This document shows, piece by piece, positions 35,587 to 44,218 of a stretch of DNA of 64,000 nucleotides. The notes beneath the pieces were generated by a model. It did not search any database and had not been told where the DNA came from. It saw nothing but the letters and a program-made list of their open reading frames with translations. The DNA comes from CBDBEU01 sp965204565. GTDB lineage: Bacteria; Pseudomonadota; Alphaproteobacteria; Rhizobiales; TMED25. Within the stretch, counting starts at the first letter, position 1; every line of letters starts with the position of its first letter. The stretch lies in assembly GCA_965204565.1 (NCBI GenBank), contig CBDBEU010000005.1:2108001-2172000 (forward strand), given 5' to 3'. A program made the translations under genes and the position numbers.

Positions 35587-37851
35587 TCAGCCGATGGTCT
35601 CTGATTGAGCAAAAAGTGCCTCAAGATCCCAGACAAGCGTCATCAGATGATAAAGCGTGCTCGCGGGTGCGAATTCATGGATCGGCGTGCCACCCGCATC
35701 GACGCGGTCGTGCCACAGGCCGATCGGCTCGATGTTGAGGTGATAGCGAAAGACCGCACCGGTGAGTTCGTCAAACCTGGAGGCCTGATCAGCATGCCCG
35801 CGTTCGGCCAGCATCAGTTGCGTGCGCAGTGCTTCGGTTTGGCACCACAGGCGATGGTTGGCAGACAAGATGCCGCCCTGATCATCTACACTGTCGTGGA
35901 TCAGCCGGTTCTGGTCACTTTTTCCGTGGCGATCAGCAAATGCGGTGAGAGCGGAAATTTCCTCAGTGCATGGGCTTCCAAGGCGGGCCTCATAGCGGTC
36001 GAGCAGCCAGGCCCATTCAAAATGATGGCCGGGCTCGCGGGTGCGACCTGTTTCACCGCTGGCCGGTGCCCAGTCGTCTTGGAAGAATTCGCGCAGTGTT
36101 CCGGATTGCCGGTCGAAAAAACGTTGGCGAAAAAGACCTACAATCCGGTCGGCCCGGTCGAGATAGCAGACGTCGCGAGTGGCGTCATAGAGCGCCAGCA
36201 AAGCCTCGAGCAGATGCATGTGCGAGTTTGTCCGGCGCGGCAGGACCTCGGGGATACTTTCGCGATAGCCGCCATGTTCTGTGTCAACAAGCACCGCATC
36301 CAGCCAGCTGAGCGTGCGGCCTGCCCAAATGAGCGCCTCGTCCGACCCGCTTGCGCGGTGCAGCCAGGCGAGCGCGAGCAACACGAAAGCATGATCGTAG
36401 GCGTCACGCGTCTCATCAATAACGTGACCTTGTGCGTCCAGCTTGTGCGCCCAGCCGCCGTCAGGAAGCCAGCCCTTGTCGGCCAAGTACTCGAAACCCT
36501 GATTGGCGATTTCGAGCGCCGATCCGTCCCATCCCATCAAATGCGCGGCGGCGAGTACGTAGATCTGACGCGCTTGCACTCTGATCCGACGAAACGGCTC
36601 GGCACAAGGTTTGCTGTCCTTGCCAAGGAACTCGCGAAAGCCGCCGCGCTCACGGTCCCAGCCCTGATCGGCCCAAAGCGGGAGCGCATGGTTGCGCATC
36701 CAGGCAGTGAAGCGGGCAGCACTGGGTGTGAAATCCTCCAGATCGGTCGATGCTGTCTGGCGCGGCTCAATCGTTTGGTCAAGGCGTTGTCCAACTGATC
36801 GCACACCTTGCGAATTTGCAAGTGTGGTCACCAGAACCGCATCACCTGACTTGACAATGGCAAGATCGCTAACGCCGATTGCGGCGATGATGCCGCTGTC
36901 AGCATGGATCAGCGAGTTCGATGTGTCCTGGGCGATCACGCGCCCGCGCGCGGTATTGCGATGATCGTCCTCAGCACGGATCTCATGGATTGCATGCCAT
37001 GAACCGACATCGCTCCAGCCCATGGCCACCGGCACCACCGAGATGTGGCCGCCCTTTGCCATCACCGCATCATCAATGGAGATCGCAGGGCAGCGGGTGA
37101 ATGCCGCACCGTCCAGCAATATGGCACTCGTCTTGCGCTCGGCGCCAGACAGTGCCTGGTGCGCGCAATTCAGGACATCGGGTGCAAGGGTTTCCAGAGA
37201 TTCGATGATGGTACTGGCGCGGAACATGAAAATTCCCGCATTCCAGTGAAAATAACCGGAAGAGACATATTGGCGGGCGAGTTCGTGCGCGGGCTTTTCG
37301 ACAAACTCCTCGACCGCGAATGCATCACCTTGCGCCTTGCCGCGCTTGATGTAGCCATAGCCGGTTTCGGGATGTGTCGGGGGGATGCCGAAGGTCACGA
37401 GGCGGCCCATCACTGCGGCATCAATGGCGGTCGCAATGGCGCGGTGGAAGGCCGGCACATCGCAGATGTGGTGATCGCTTGGCAGAACCAGCATCAGCTG
37501 ATCGCCGCCTCCCATCTGTTCCAGCGAAAGTGCGGCGGCGGCGATGGCCGGTGCGGTGTTGCGCGCGCATGGCTCAAGGATTATGGAGGCGTGGTTCGCC
37601 CCCGCGACATTGAGTTCGCGATCCAGCCTTTGGCGGTGACGAGCTGATCCGACAACAATCGGATCACTGAATTGAAAGTTTTTGGCGTCAGCCGAATCGG
37701 GGTGCACGCGCACCAGGGTCTCGGCCATCAAGGTGCGCTCGCAGGTCAATGCGGCGAACTGCTTGGGTAAGGCGTGTGTGGACATGGGCCACAGGCGCGA
37801 ACCGCCGCCTCCCGCCAACAGGACTGGCGTCACCGATTGCGATTGTTGCAT
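35587..37851 (-). CDS. mannose-1-phosphate guanylyltransferase fused to an AGE-family epimerase/isomerase domain
   Basis: An intact 754-residue fusion. Residues 1-290 are a GDP-mannose pyrophosphorylase (ManC) domain with VLLAGGGGSRLWPMS, the EPCARNTAPAIA loop and VEEFVEKPAHELA; a left-handed helix follows to about 350. Residues 375-750 form an (alpha/alpha)6 N-acylglucosamine-2-epimerase-type domain with RIRVQARQIYVLAAAHLMG, RRTNSHMHLLEALLALYD, EPGHHFEWAWLLDRYE, WCQTEALRTQLM and FAPASTLYHLMTLVWDLEAL, which keep the Arg and His catalytic residues. Classical bifunctional enzymes pair ManC with a cupin phosphomannose isomerase. Here the AGE-type domain probably fills that role, supplying mannose-6-phosphate from fructose-6-phosphate for GDP-mannose. 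ATG 37851 is used. Confidence 0.87.
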   Translation of the reverse strand: MQQSQSVTPVLLAGGGGSRLWPMSTHALPKQFAALTCERTLMAETLVRVHPDSADAKNFQFSDPIVVGSARHRQRLDRELNVAGANHASIILEPCARNTAPAIAAAALSLEQMGGGDQLMLVLPSDHHICDVPAFHRAIATAIDAAVMGRLVTFGIPPTHPETGYGYIKRGKAQGDAFAVEEFVEKPAHELARQYVSSGYFHWNAGIFMFRASTIIESLETLAPDVLNCAHQALSGAERKTSAILLDGAAFTRCPAISIDDAVMAKGGHISVVPVAMGWSDVGSWHAIHEIRAEDDHRNTARGRVIAQDTSNSLIHADSGIIAAIGVSDLAIVKSGDAVLVTTLANSQGVRSVGQRLDQTIEPRQTASTDLEDFTPSAARFTAWMRNHALPLWADQGWDRERGGFREFLGKDSKPCAEPFRRIRVQARQIYVLAAAHLMGWDGSALEIANQGFEYLADKGWLPDGGWAHKLDAQGHVIDETRDAYDHAFVLLALAWLHRASGSDEALIWAGRTLSWLDAVLVDTEHGGYRESIPEVLPRRTNSHMHLLEALLALYDATRDVCYLDRADRIVGLFRQRFFDRQSGTLREFFQDDWAPASGETGRTREPGHHFEWAWLLDRYEARLGSPCTEEISALTAFADRHGKSDQNRLIHDSVDDQGGILSANHRLWCQTEALRTQLMLAERGHADQASRFDELTGAVFRYHLNIEPIGLWHDRVDAGGTPIHEFAPASTLYHLMTLVWDLEALFAQSETIG

Positions 37852-38199
37852 GGGTGCGGGTTACAATGGATCTGCATTGTCAGCCGGGAAAACCGAATGT
37901 TTTTCGTCGAAAATCAGTAGCCGGCTCATTGGCAAGCATCCAAGCCATTGTTTTCCCGATGCGACGTCCCGGACATCAGGCAAAATAACCGGGTAACTTG
38001 GCGATAACCAGCCCATGCAATCCGGAACCCGATCTTGACTAACGGGCTCTGCTTCAAGTCCGCTCAGCTTGGGCTTTGGTTGGCGGCAATCTATTTGTCG
38101 AGCCTTGGGGTTTTCATAAACCACCAATGATTGGAAGATGGCCCGGCTTGGCTTGGCCGCAGCCAAGCAAAAGAGCCGGCAGGCAAAGGGGGGATGACT
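37852..38199. other. intergenic stretch without a recognised gene
   Basis: About 350 bases between the ManC-AGE start and the PrpD remnant. It contains an inverted repeat GCTTGGC-N9-GCCAAGC near 38145-38168, which could form a hairpin but lacks a following U-run. No gene or IS end was recognised; the promoter of the ManC-AGE gene must lie here. Confidence 0.45.
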
Positions 38200-39213
38200 T
38201 TTGACGCCAACAGATGATGTAGCCTGGTTCATTGCCGAGGCCGATCTTGGAATGTCCCGCCTGACGTGTTGAACAAGGCGAAGATCGCCCTCACCGACTC
38301 TCTTGGCTGCGCCCTTGCCGGTGCGCAGTTTGAATCGAGCGATATCGTGCTCGATTATCTGCGCGATGTCGGAGGGGCGCCGCAGGCAACGATCATCGGC
38401 ACCGATCTTAAGACATCTCTTGCCGATGCCGCATTGGCCAACGGGATGTTGTCCTCGGGCTGCTCTATGACGACACCTCTCTTGCCATTCATGGCCATTC
38501 GACCGCGACGCTGATGCCGGCGCGCAATAGTGTGGTTTCCGCCGAGTTGGCGCGGCGCGGCTTTCCCGCCGATGCCAATATGCTGGAAGCGCCAAGGGGA
38601 TTTTTCGCGCCGTTCGGCCCGGGCACCCGCAAGATCGAGCCGAAAACGTCGGCGCTTGGCAAGAAATAGGCGCTTGAGCGCCTGGCGCTGAAGCTGTATC
38701 CGTGCGGCTTTCCGGCCGATGTTGAGGAGATCTGTTGCAGGACCCGCTATCTCATCCCCGAAACCGTGTTTCATGGAAACCCGCAAACCGGACTTGAGGG
38801 CAAGACCAGCATTTCCTATGCGGTCTCGCGCACACTGATCGACCGGCGCATGGGGCTTGCCCAGTTCACCGGTGAAAAGGTGCAAGACCCGGCGGTACCC
38901 AACTGATGAAAAAGTGCGGGTCGAGGTTTTGCCGGAATACAGCAAGGATGGCGGTGGCGCTGTGGTCAATGCCATTGCCGCACTGGCGGTTGTCGAGATC
39001 ACGCTCAGCGATGGCCGAACCTTGAGCCGGCGGGTTGAGTATTACTGCGGCGATACCAACCGGCCACCCAGCGCAGATGATGTGGCGGGGAAATTCCGCG
39101 ACTGCGCCGGCATGGTTCTGACCTCGGGGCGCGCCGAAAAAGTCCTCGATCTGATGATCAACCTGGAGAGTTTGAAGGACACTAATGAGCTGGTCACGCT
39201 CCTGACCCCATAA
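38200..39213 (+). pseudogene. MmgE/PrpD-family protein, deleted and frameshifted
   Basis: Family members include 2-methylcitrate dehydratase and cis-aconitate decarboxylase. Readable blocks are VPPDVLNKAKIALTDSLGCA, GAPQATIIGTDLKTSLADAA, LYDDTSLAIHGHSTATLMPA (in another frame), ANMLEAPRGFFAPFG, LALKLYPCGFPADVEEICCR, ISYAVSRTLIDRRMGLAQFT and VVEITLSDGRTLSRRVEYYC, ending at 39213. About 130 residues are missing between the TATLMPA and ARRGFPA blocks. An in-frame TAG lies at 38667-38669 and frames change near 38450 and 38900. It precedes a LeuA-like gene on the same strand. Confidence 0.78.
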
Positions 39214-39276
39214 GCCAAGGAAAAACCTCGCAGGGGTGAGGGTGAGAGGGAATGCCAGTCATGGAAATCGATCAGA

Positions 39277-40212
39277 GTGAAGTCGACAAGGAGATGGATT
39301 TCGATCCGGAGGGGCTCTGTACACGGCACGCCTCAATATCTCCGAGGTGACGAGGGCACGACAACTCCGCCGGCACGTGTGATCGTCAATGACGAAACGC
39401 TGCGCGAAGGCGAGGAAACGCCCGGTGTCTATGTCACTGATGCAGACAAGGTGAGGGTGGCGCGGGCGTTGCAGGAGACGGGTGTGCCGGAAATTGTGGT
39501 TGGCTTTACCGGCACCGCTCAGGAGCATTTCGATCTTGTCCATATTCTGCGCGAGGAAGGGATCACCGCGCGTCTCACCTCTCGCGCCTTTGCCTTCGGA
39601 CAGGGAGATTCATGGAAGCGGGAAGTCGACCGGGTCAAGGAAAGCGGCGTTGATCTGATCGCCTTTGGCGGTTTTTTGTCGGAGTGCCGGATTGCCGCAA
39701 CGCCATGGCTCACCAAGGCCGGCTATGCCCAGTATGTGAGAGACTTCATTGGCTATGCCAAGGAAATCGGCATGACAACGGCATTCGGCTTTGGCGATCC
39801 GGCGCGCAACCAGATGCCGTTTCTGGTCGACGCCATGGCGGCGTGCAAGGATGTCGGGCTCGACCGCTATTATGTGTTCGACGCGCCGGGTCGCGCGACG
39901 CTGGAGTCGATCGAATATCTGGTGCGCCTGGCGCGCGACCTCGCCGGCGCTGAAATCGCCGTCCATTGTCATGATGATTTGGGGCTTGCCATCGACAACA
40001 CCATTCGCGGGGTTATGGCCGGTGCGGAAGTGGTGATGGCGCTCTATCAGGTCGATACCGGGATCGACACGTCCAAGATCGGACCGCTGTCGAAGTTGGT
40101 GGTGGACACGTTCGGCGTGCCGGTGCCGCCGGGCAAGGCGGTGCTGGGCGAATACATGTACACCCATGCCTCTGACAGCCACATCGCCCATCGTCTCAAG
40201 ACCAGTGCCTAG
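39277..40212 (+). pseudogene. LeuA/homocitrate-synthase-like DRE-TIM protein, C-terminus cut by IS481
   Basis: An open frame of 311 residues containing an HMGL-like TIM barrel: VIVNDETLREGEETPGVYVT (the D-x-x-x-R metal and catalytic motif), SRAFAFGQGDSWKREVDRVK, TAFGFGDPARNQMPFLVDAM, and the metal-binding HCHDDLGLAIDNTIRGVMAG (HxH). It could condense acetyl-CoA with a 2-oxoacid or cleave such a product. The usual C-terminal continuation after the H-x-S-D-S-H segment (YMYTHASDSHIAHR) is missing. The stop TAG 40210-40212 is the first three bases of IS481 copy B. The first 34 residues from GTG 39277 look unnatural, so the start may also be damaged. Confidence 0.7.
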
Positions 40213-41228
40213 TTGTTCAGTCCCGTCATCTTGTAGATCGGATTGCCATTGAATGTATCTGGCTCTGAAGTCCGGATTTTGCAGATGTATTCGTAAGGCG
40301 TCCGGCCGTTGAGGGTCTTTAGCCTTCGGGCGAAATTGTAGGCTGCCATGAAGTCTGCCGGATGTGTGCGCAGCTGATCATGATTGTCGTCGTGATAGCG
40401 CTTGACGGTGGCGTCTTTGATCGTCCGGTTCATCCGCTCGACCTGGCCGTTGGTCCATGGATGGTTGGGCCTGGTCAGCCGGTGTTCAATCCCGTTGGCG
40501 TGGCAGATCATGTCAAAGCCATGGGCCGGGAATAGATCCTGTTTCGGTTCCGTGGCTGCGCGGCGAACCGGATGCCATTACCGGTCAGGATCGTGTGGAT
40601 GTGATACGGGACGGCTTCGAGCAGATGTTCAAGGAACTCCCGGGCTGTCTTGCGGTTGGGCCTTGTCTACGAGCTGAGTGACCGCAAATTTGCCGGTCCG
40701 ATCAATGGATACGAACAGCTACAGCCTGCCCTCGGCGGTCTGGACCTCGGCGATGTACATGTGGAAGACCCCGATTGGATAGCTCTTGAAACGCTGCCGC
40801 TTTGGTGTGTCCCCTTCGACGTCAGGCAAGCGCGATAGGCCATGCCGTTGCAGGCACCGATGCAGGGCCGACCGTGTCAGGCGCGGGATTGACGGCTGAA
40901 GGGCATGGAGGCAGTCATCCAGCGGAAGCAGGCTGTGTCGCCGGAAGGCAACGACCATCGCCTCCTCGGCTTCACTGAGAACGGCTGAGCGCGGTTCCTT
41001 CGGGCCTGTCTGCCGATCCTCAACCGTCTGCCGTTTCCGCCACCTGGCAATCGTCTTGGGGGTGACACCCGGTTCCCGGCTCAGTTCCGCGATCGAATCT
41101 TGCGATCGCTGTATTGCTGCTCTGACAGCGTGCGTGGTCGTGGCGCTCGCGTGACGAACCTGTCCCATAATGCTTCCTTCCATTCCAACGAAAGCATCAC
41201 ACCATCAAACCGCGGGAGCAAACAGCTA
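40210..41228 (-). mobile_element. IS481-family element, copy B, full length with broken transposase
   Basis: Both ends are visible as imperfect inverted repeats: TAGTTGTTCAGTCCCG at 40210 and TAGCTGTTTGCTCCCG on the other strand ending at 41228. The minus-strand transposase starts at ATG 41168 (MGQVRHASATTTHAVRAAIQ) and has LLPLDDCLHALQPSIPRLTR and RCLQRHGLSRLPDVEGDTPK. An in-frame TAG at about 40717 follows EVQTAEGRL, and further frameshifts near 40600 precede the C-terminal ICHANGIEHRLTRPNHPWTN block. It is nearly identical to copy A over the shared 470 bases. Confidence 0.88.
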
Positions 41229-41860
41229 AGACCATCGCCTTCTCGGCCTCGCGCGCGCTTGCGGCTTCGACGCCGCGGGTGGCATGCGCGGAACAACCTG
41301 TGGGTCGCGGCGGCGGTGGACAGCCTGGTCGGCAACGTCGTCGGCGCCGGGATCAAGCCGCAATCCACTCATCCCGACCGGGCGGTGCGCGAACGGCTTC
41401 AGGCGCTCTGGCTGCGCTGGACAGATTACGCGGCCCCGGACGCGGGCTGGCTGACTTCTACGGGCTGCAGGCCATGGCCGTGCGCGCGATGGTCAAGAGC
41501 GGCGAGAGTTTCGCCCGGCTGCACGTCGCCAGCGGTCTTCCCCTCCACATTGAGCTTCTGGATCGCGAGCAGGTTCCCATGGACCTGCACCGTGAGATCG
41601 GTGGTGGGGCGCGGATCCGCGCGTGCATCGAGTTCGATGCCGCTGGTCGTAGGATCGCCTACCGGGTCTTGTCTTCCCGGCCGGGGGATATCTTCTCGGG
41701 TCTGTCCGCATGGCCTCGATCCGCGTTCCCGCCGCCGATTGTCTGCACCTGTTCAAGCCGCTTGCGGCAGGCCAGCTGCGCGGGATCACCTGGCTGGCGC
41801 CGGTGCGACCGCGATTTCATGGCTGCATCCCTCACCTGACAATCGAGGAGCGCAAGCTGC
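41229..41860 (+). pseudogene. phage portal protein (lambda-type), frameshifted fragment
   Basis: Three frames together read as a lambda-family phage portal protein: HARNNLWVAAAVDSLVGNVV and GAGIKPQSTHPDRAVRERLQ in frame 1, LADFYGLQAMAVRAMVKSGE and GGGARIRACIEFDAAGRRIA in frame 2, and DCLHLFKPLAAGQLRGITWL in frame 3. N- and C-terminal parts are missing, and no terminase, capsid or tail genes are nearby. It is a single prophage or gene-transfer-agent-like remnant bordered by IS481 copy B. The stretch 41861-42065 holds nothing recognised. Confidence 0.78.
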
Positions 41861-42065
41861 TCGCCGAGGTCGCGGTCAAGGTGGTCAATGCCTATCCCCC
41901 GGTGCCCATCCCAAAGAATCGAACATCCGGAGCCATTTGTCTCAATCAATCATAACGTTGACAGCGCTTTCCCATAATGCTGATATCAAATCGAATGTTT
42001 ACAATGATGTTGTTCAGCACTTAATCTATCTTGGCGGTTCACGTGACAAAGTGTTCATCAGGTAG

Positions 42066-43055
42066 ATGGATGCCGCAAGATCAATAATGAATAAGCATGC
42101 CTCCAATAAGGAGCGGTTTTGGATGTATAAGTTGAACGATATATTCAATAAAGCGGTAAACCCGGTTGTCGTCGAGAATGTTGATAAATATTCACGAGAC
42201 TTCCAAAATGCTGATCCATTTCCAAATTTGTCAATTGACAACTTTTTTCAACAACAGTTTCTACGACAATTAATAGCCGAATTTCCGGATATGGGGGAAG
42301 AGGCAAACCTAGCTGAAGGGGCAAAAAAGCCGGCTACAAAAGTCCGTAACAGAAAAATTTCCAACGTGTCGAAATTCCCTCCGGCGTATGTTCAACTGCA
42401 TCAATTAATGAGCGATCCAAATTTTTTGGATATGATTTCAAGCGTGACTGGCGTCCCCGGCCTTGTACACGATCCTAAATATTTGGGGGGGGGGATCAAG
42501 ATATCATATAATGGCGCGCGACTTCCACGCCATATTGACTTCAATTACCACCAGGCTGATAGAACTTTATTACGTTGCTTAAATATTTTATTTTATTTCA
42601 ACGATAATTGGAAAGAAGAGTGGGGCGGAAATATTCAAGTGCATAGAGTTCCCTCGTCCGCTGGAGATAATTCTCTTTTTAAATCTTACGCTCCAATATC
42701 CGGGCGTATGTTCATGTTTGAAACAAGTAAGATTTCTTATCACGCGTTCGATCCAATTTCCGCTCCCATGGATGTCGGTCGACGATCATTTGGGGTCTAT
42801 TTTTATCGCAAAGTTAGTGAACTTGAAACGGATGCGCCAACCCAAAATACGACAATGTATATTGAAGAAGGATTGCCGGAAAATATTGTAGAGGGGCATA
42901 CCTTAAATCGGGAAGATATCAATAAATTGAAAATTAGCATAAAACGTCGCGATGATCGAATCGAGGAGCTATATAGGCGGCTAAATAAACGAGAAACTGA
43001 TATACAAATGCATATTAACCAAATTAAGAGATTACGACAAGAGAATAAAAAATGA
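42066..43055 (+). CDS. 2OG-Fe(II) oxygenase-superfamily protein with C-terminal coiled coil
   Basis: A 329-residue protein. The double-stranded beta-helix core (about residues 50-235) has RLPRHIDFNYHQADRTLLRC (iron HxD), then LNILFYFNDNWKEEWGGNIQ and ISYHAFDPIS (distal His) followed by RRSFGVYFYRK with the 2-oxoglutarate Arg. This is the prolyl-4-hydroxylase-like pattern. The C-terminal 60 residues are charged, heptad-like and probably coiled coil (KLKISIKRRDDRIEELYRRL). The gene is visibly AT-rich (long A/T runs, AAT/ATA codons) compared with the core genes. It is flanked by a portal remnant and IS fragments, so it was most likely acquired horizontally. The start is ATG 42066, with 42087 and 42123 as alternatives. 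Such genes often sit in polysaccharide clusters; the substrate is unknown. Confidence 0.75.
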   Translation: MDAARSIMNKHASNKERFWMYKLNDIFNKAVNPVVVENVDKYSRDFQNADPFPNLSIDNFFQQQFLRQLIAEFPDMGEEANLAEGAKKPATKVRNRKISNVSKFPPAYVQLHQLMSDPNFLDMISSVTGVPGLVHDPKYLGGGIKISYNGARLPRHIDFNYHQADRTLLRCLNILFYFNDNWKEEWGGNIQVHRVPSSAGDNSLFKSYAPISGRMFMFETSKISYHAFDPISAPMDVGRRSFGVYFYRKVSELETDAPTQNTTMYIEEGLPENIVEGHTLNREDINKLKISIKRRDDRIEELYRRLNKRETDIQMHINQIKRLRQENKK

Positions 43056-43164
43056 TATTATAATACAAAGTTTATCGGTTTATTTTATATACGGATTGTG
43101 TGAAATGATTATTTCACTAATTTTGATTTTAAAAATCAATGTAAGCAAATTTACGTATATTAGG

Positions 43165-43472
43165 TTCTAACCTCAATCACTGTCTTCCTGATTTGATCTG
43201 AGGATGATTCGTTGCCTCCGATGAGGAGGTAACGAGATGTATGATTTCTTCTGGTTTTCCGATTCTCAGCGGGCTCGGATCGCGCCGCTTCTGCCGACCG
43301 ATATGCGCGGCAGGAAGCGCCCAGAAACAGTTGATGATCGTCCTGTGCCGAGCGGGATCGTCCATGCGCTGCGCTGTGGGGCGATCGCCGGGCCGACTGC
43401 GGCGATATCCACGGGCCGAGCGCGGTATATGGGAAGGTGTCTTCAGCGCTCCGGCAGGCGCCGAGGATACGC
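43165..43472 (+). mobile_element. IS5/IS427-like element, 5' fragment split by another IS5 element
   Basis: After a GAGGAGGT ribosome-binding sequence, ATG 43237 begins YDFFWFSDSQRARIAPLLPT, the N-terminus of an IS5-superfamily (IS427/IS1031-type) transposase, then RKRPETVDDRPVPSGIVHAL. Its last bases before 43473 (CCGGCAGGCGCCGAGGATAC) match the region just before the first catalytic Asp block in the element at 33480. The IS5-type copy B is inserted at this point. The remaining 3' part is absent. Confidence 0.72.
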
Positions 43473-44217
43473 CTGGACACCCTGAAGAACGCTGTCTTCT
43501 GCCTGGAATCGGGTGAGGAGGAAGCATTTACGGCGGCGATGCGCGTCGTCCCTTTGCCTGGTTCGGGGTTTGGTTTCGCCGGGGCCGGGCTATGCCACGG
43601 CGCCTTTGCGCTCCCGGAACAGGAGCCGTTTCATGTTGAATGCGATCCTGGCCCTCGCCCGGTCGATGCCGATGGTGCGGACGAAGAGCCCCGTTCGTGC
43701 CTTCATCCCGGCGAAGGGATGTTCGATCGCGGATCGGACCTTCGATCGTGCGGCATTGGCCCTCTCGTGATGCACGGGCATCGACCTGCCGGGCGGGCGG
43801 CAGAAACGGACCTTCGAGGTCAGCCCGGCCCGGGCGATTTTCTTCTCGTTCTTCTGCGACCGATACGTCGTGTCCGCCCAGACAGTCGAGCCGGTGTTCG
43901 CCTGATCCGGAAGCCCGCCCGCTACGCGTCCGTCATGCCGGGCGGCGGCGGTGACGATCCATGTCCGGACGAAGCCGTGGCGCCGGTCGGCATCGATATG
44001 GGATTTGTAGTCGAACACCGGCGTGGCGATTGCGCCCATCGCCGCGCCGTCCGGGCGCGTCTTCCTGCGCCCTCGCTTGAGCGTCCAACGCGCGTCGCGA
44101 TCCTTTTGCGCCGGTTTCCGGGGATTGGCCTGCCAATCAGGCGGGATGCTCCCGCCCTTGACGATCTCCTTCCCGGCATAGGTCATGCGCTGGCACCGGG
44201 CCGCCACCATGGTGGCA
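43473..44217 (-). mobile_element. IS5-type element, copy B, 5'-truncated
   Basis: Begins with the inverted-repeat end TGGACACCCTGAAG and runs on the minus strand. It contains the C-terminal ~200 residues of the same transposase as copies A and C: EIVKGGSIPPDWQANPRKPA, the SHIDADRRHGFVRTWIV strand, WADTTYRSQKNEKKIARAGL and KVRSAIEHPFAGMKARTGLF (catalytic Glu helix), then ARIAFNMKRLLFRERKGAVA. The N-terminal half is missing because the element breaks off at about 44217, directly at the start of the DUF3883 gene remnant. Confidence 0.83.
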
Positions 44218-44218
44218 C

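Noticed and set aside
35605..36798. 397-residue plus-strand open frame
   Set aside because: It lies entirely opposite the AGE half of the ManC-AGE gene, which has clear family motifs; the plus-strand reading has none.
38145..38170. Hairpin GCTTGGC-N9-GCCAAGC as a rho-independent terminator
   Set aside because: There is no U-run after the stem on either strand, and it lies upstream of both neighbouring genes rather than behind one.
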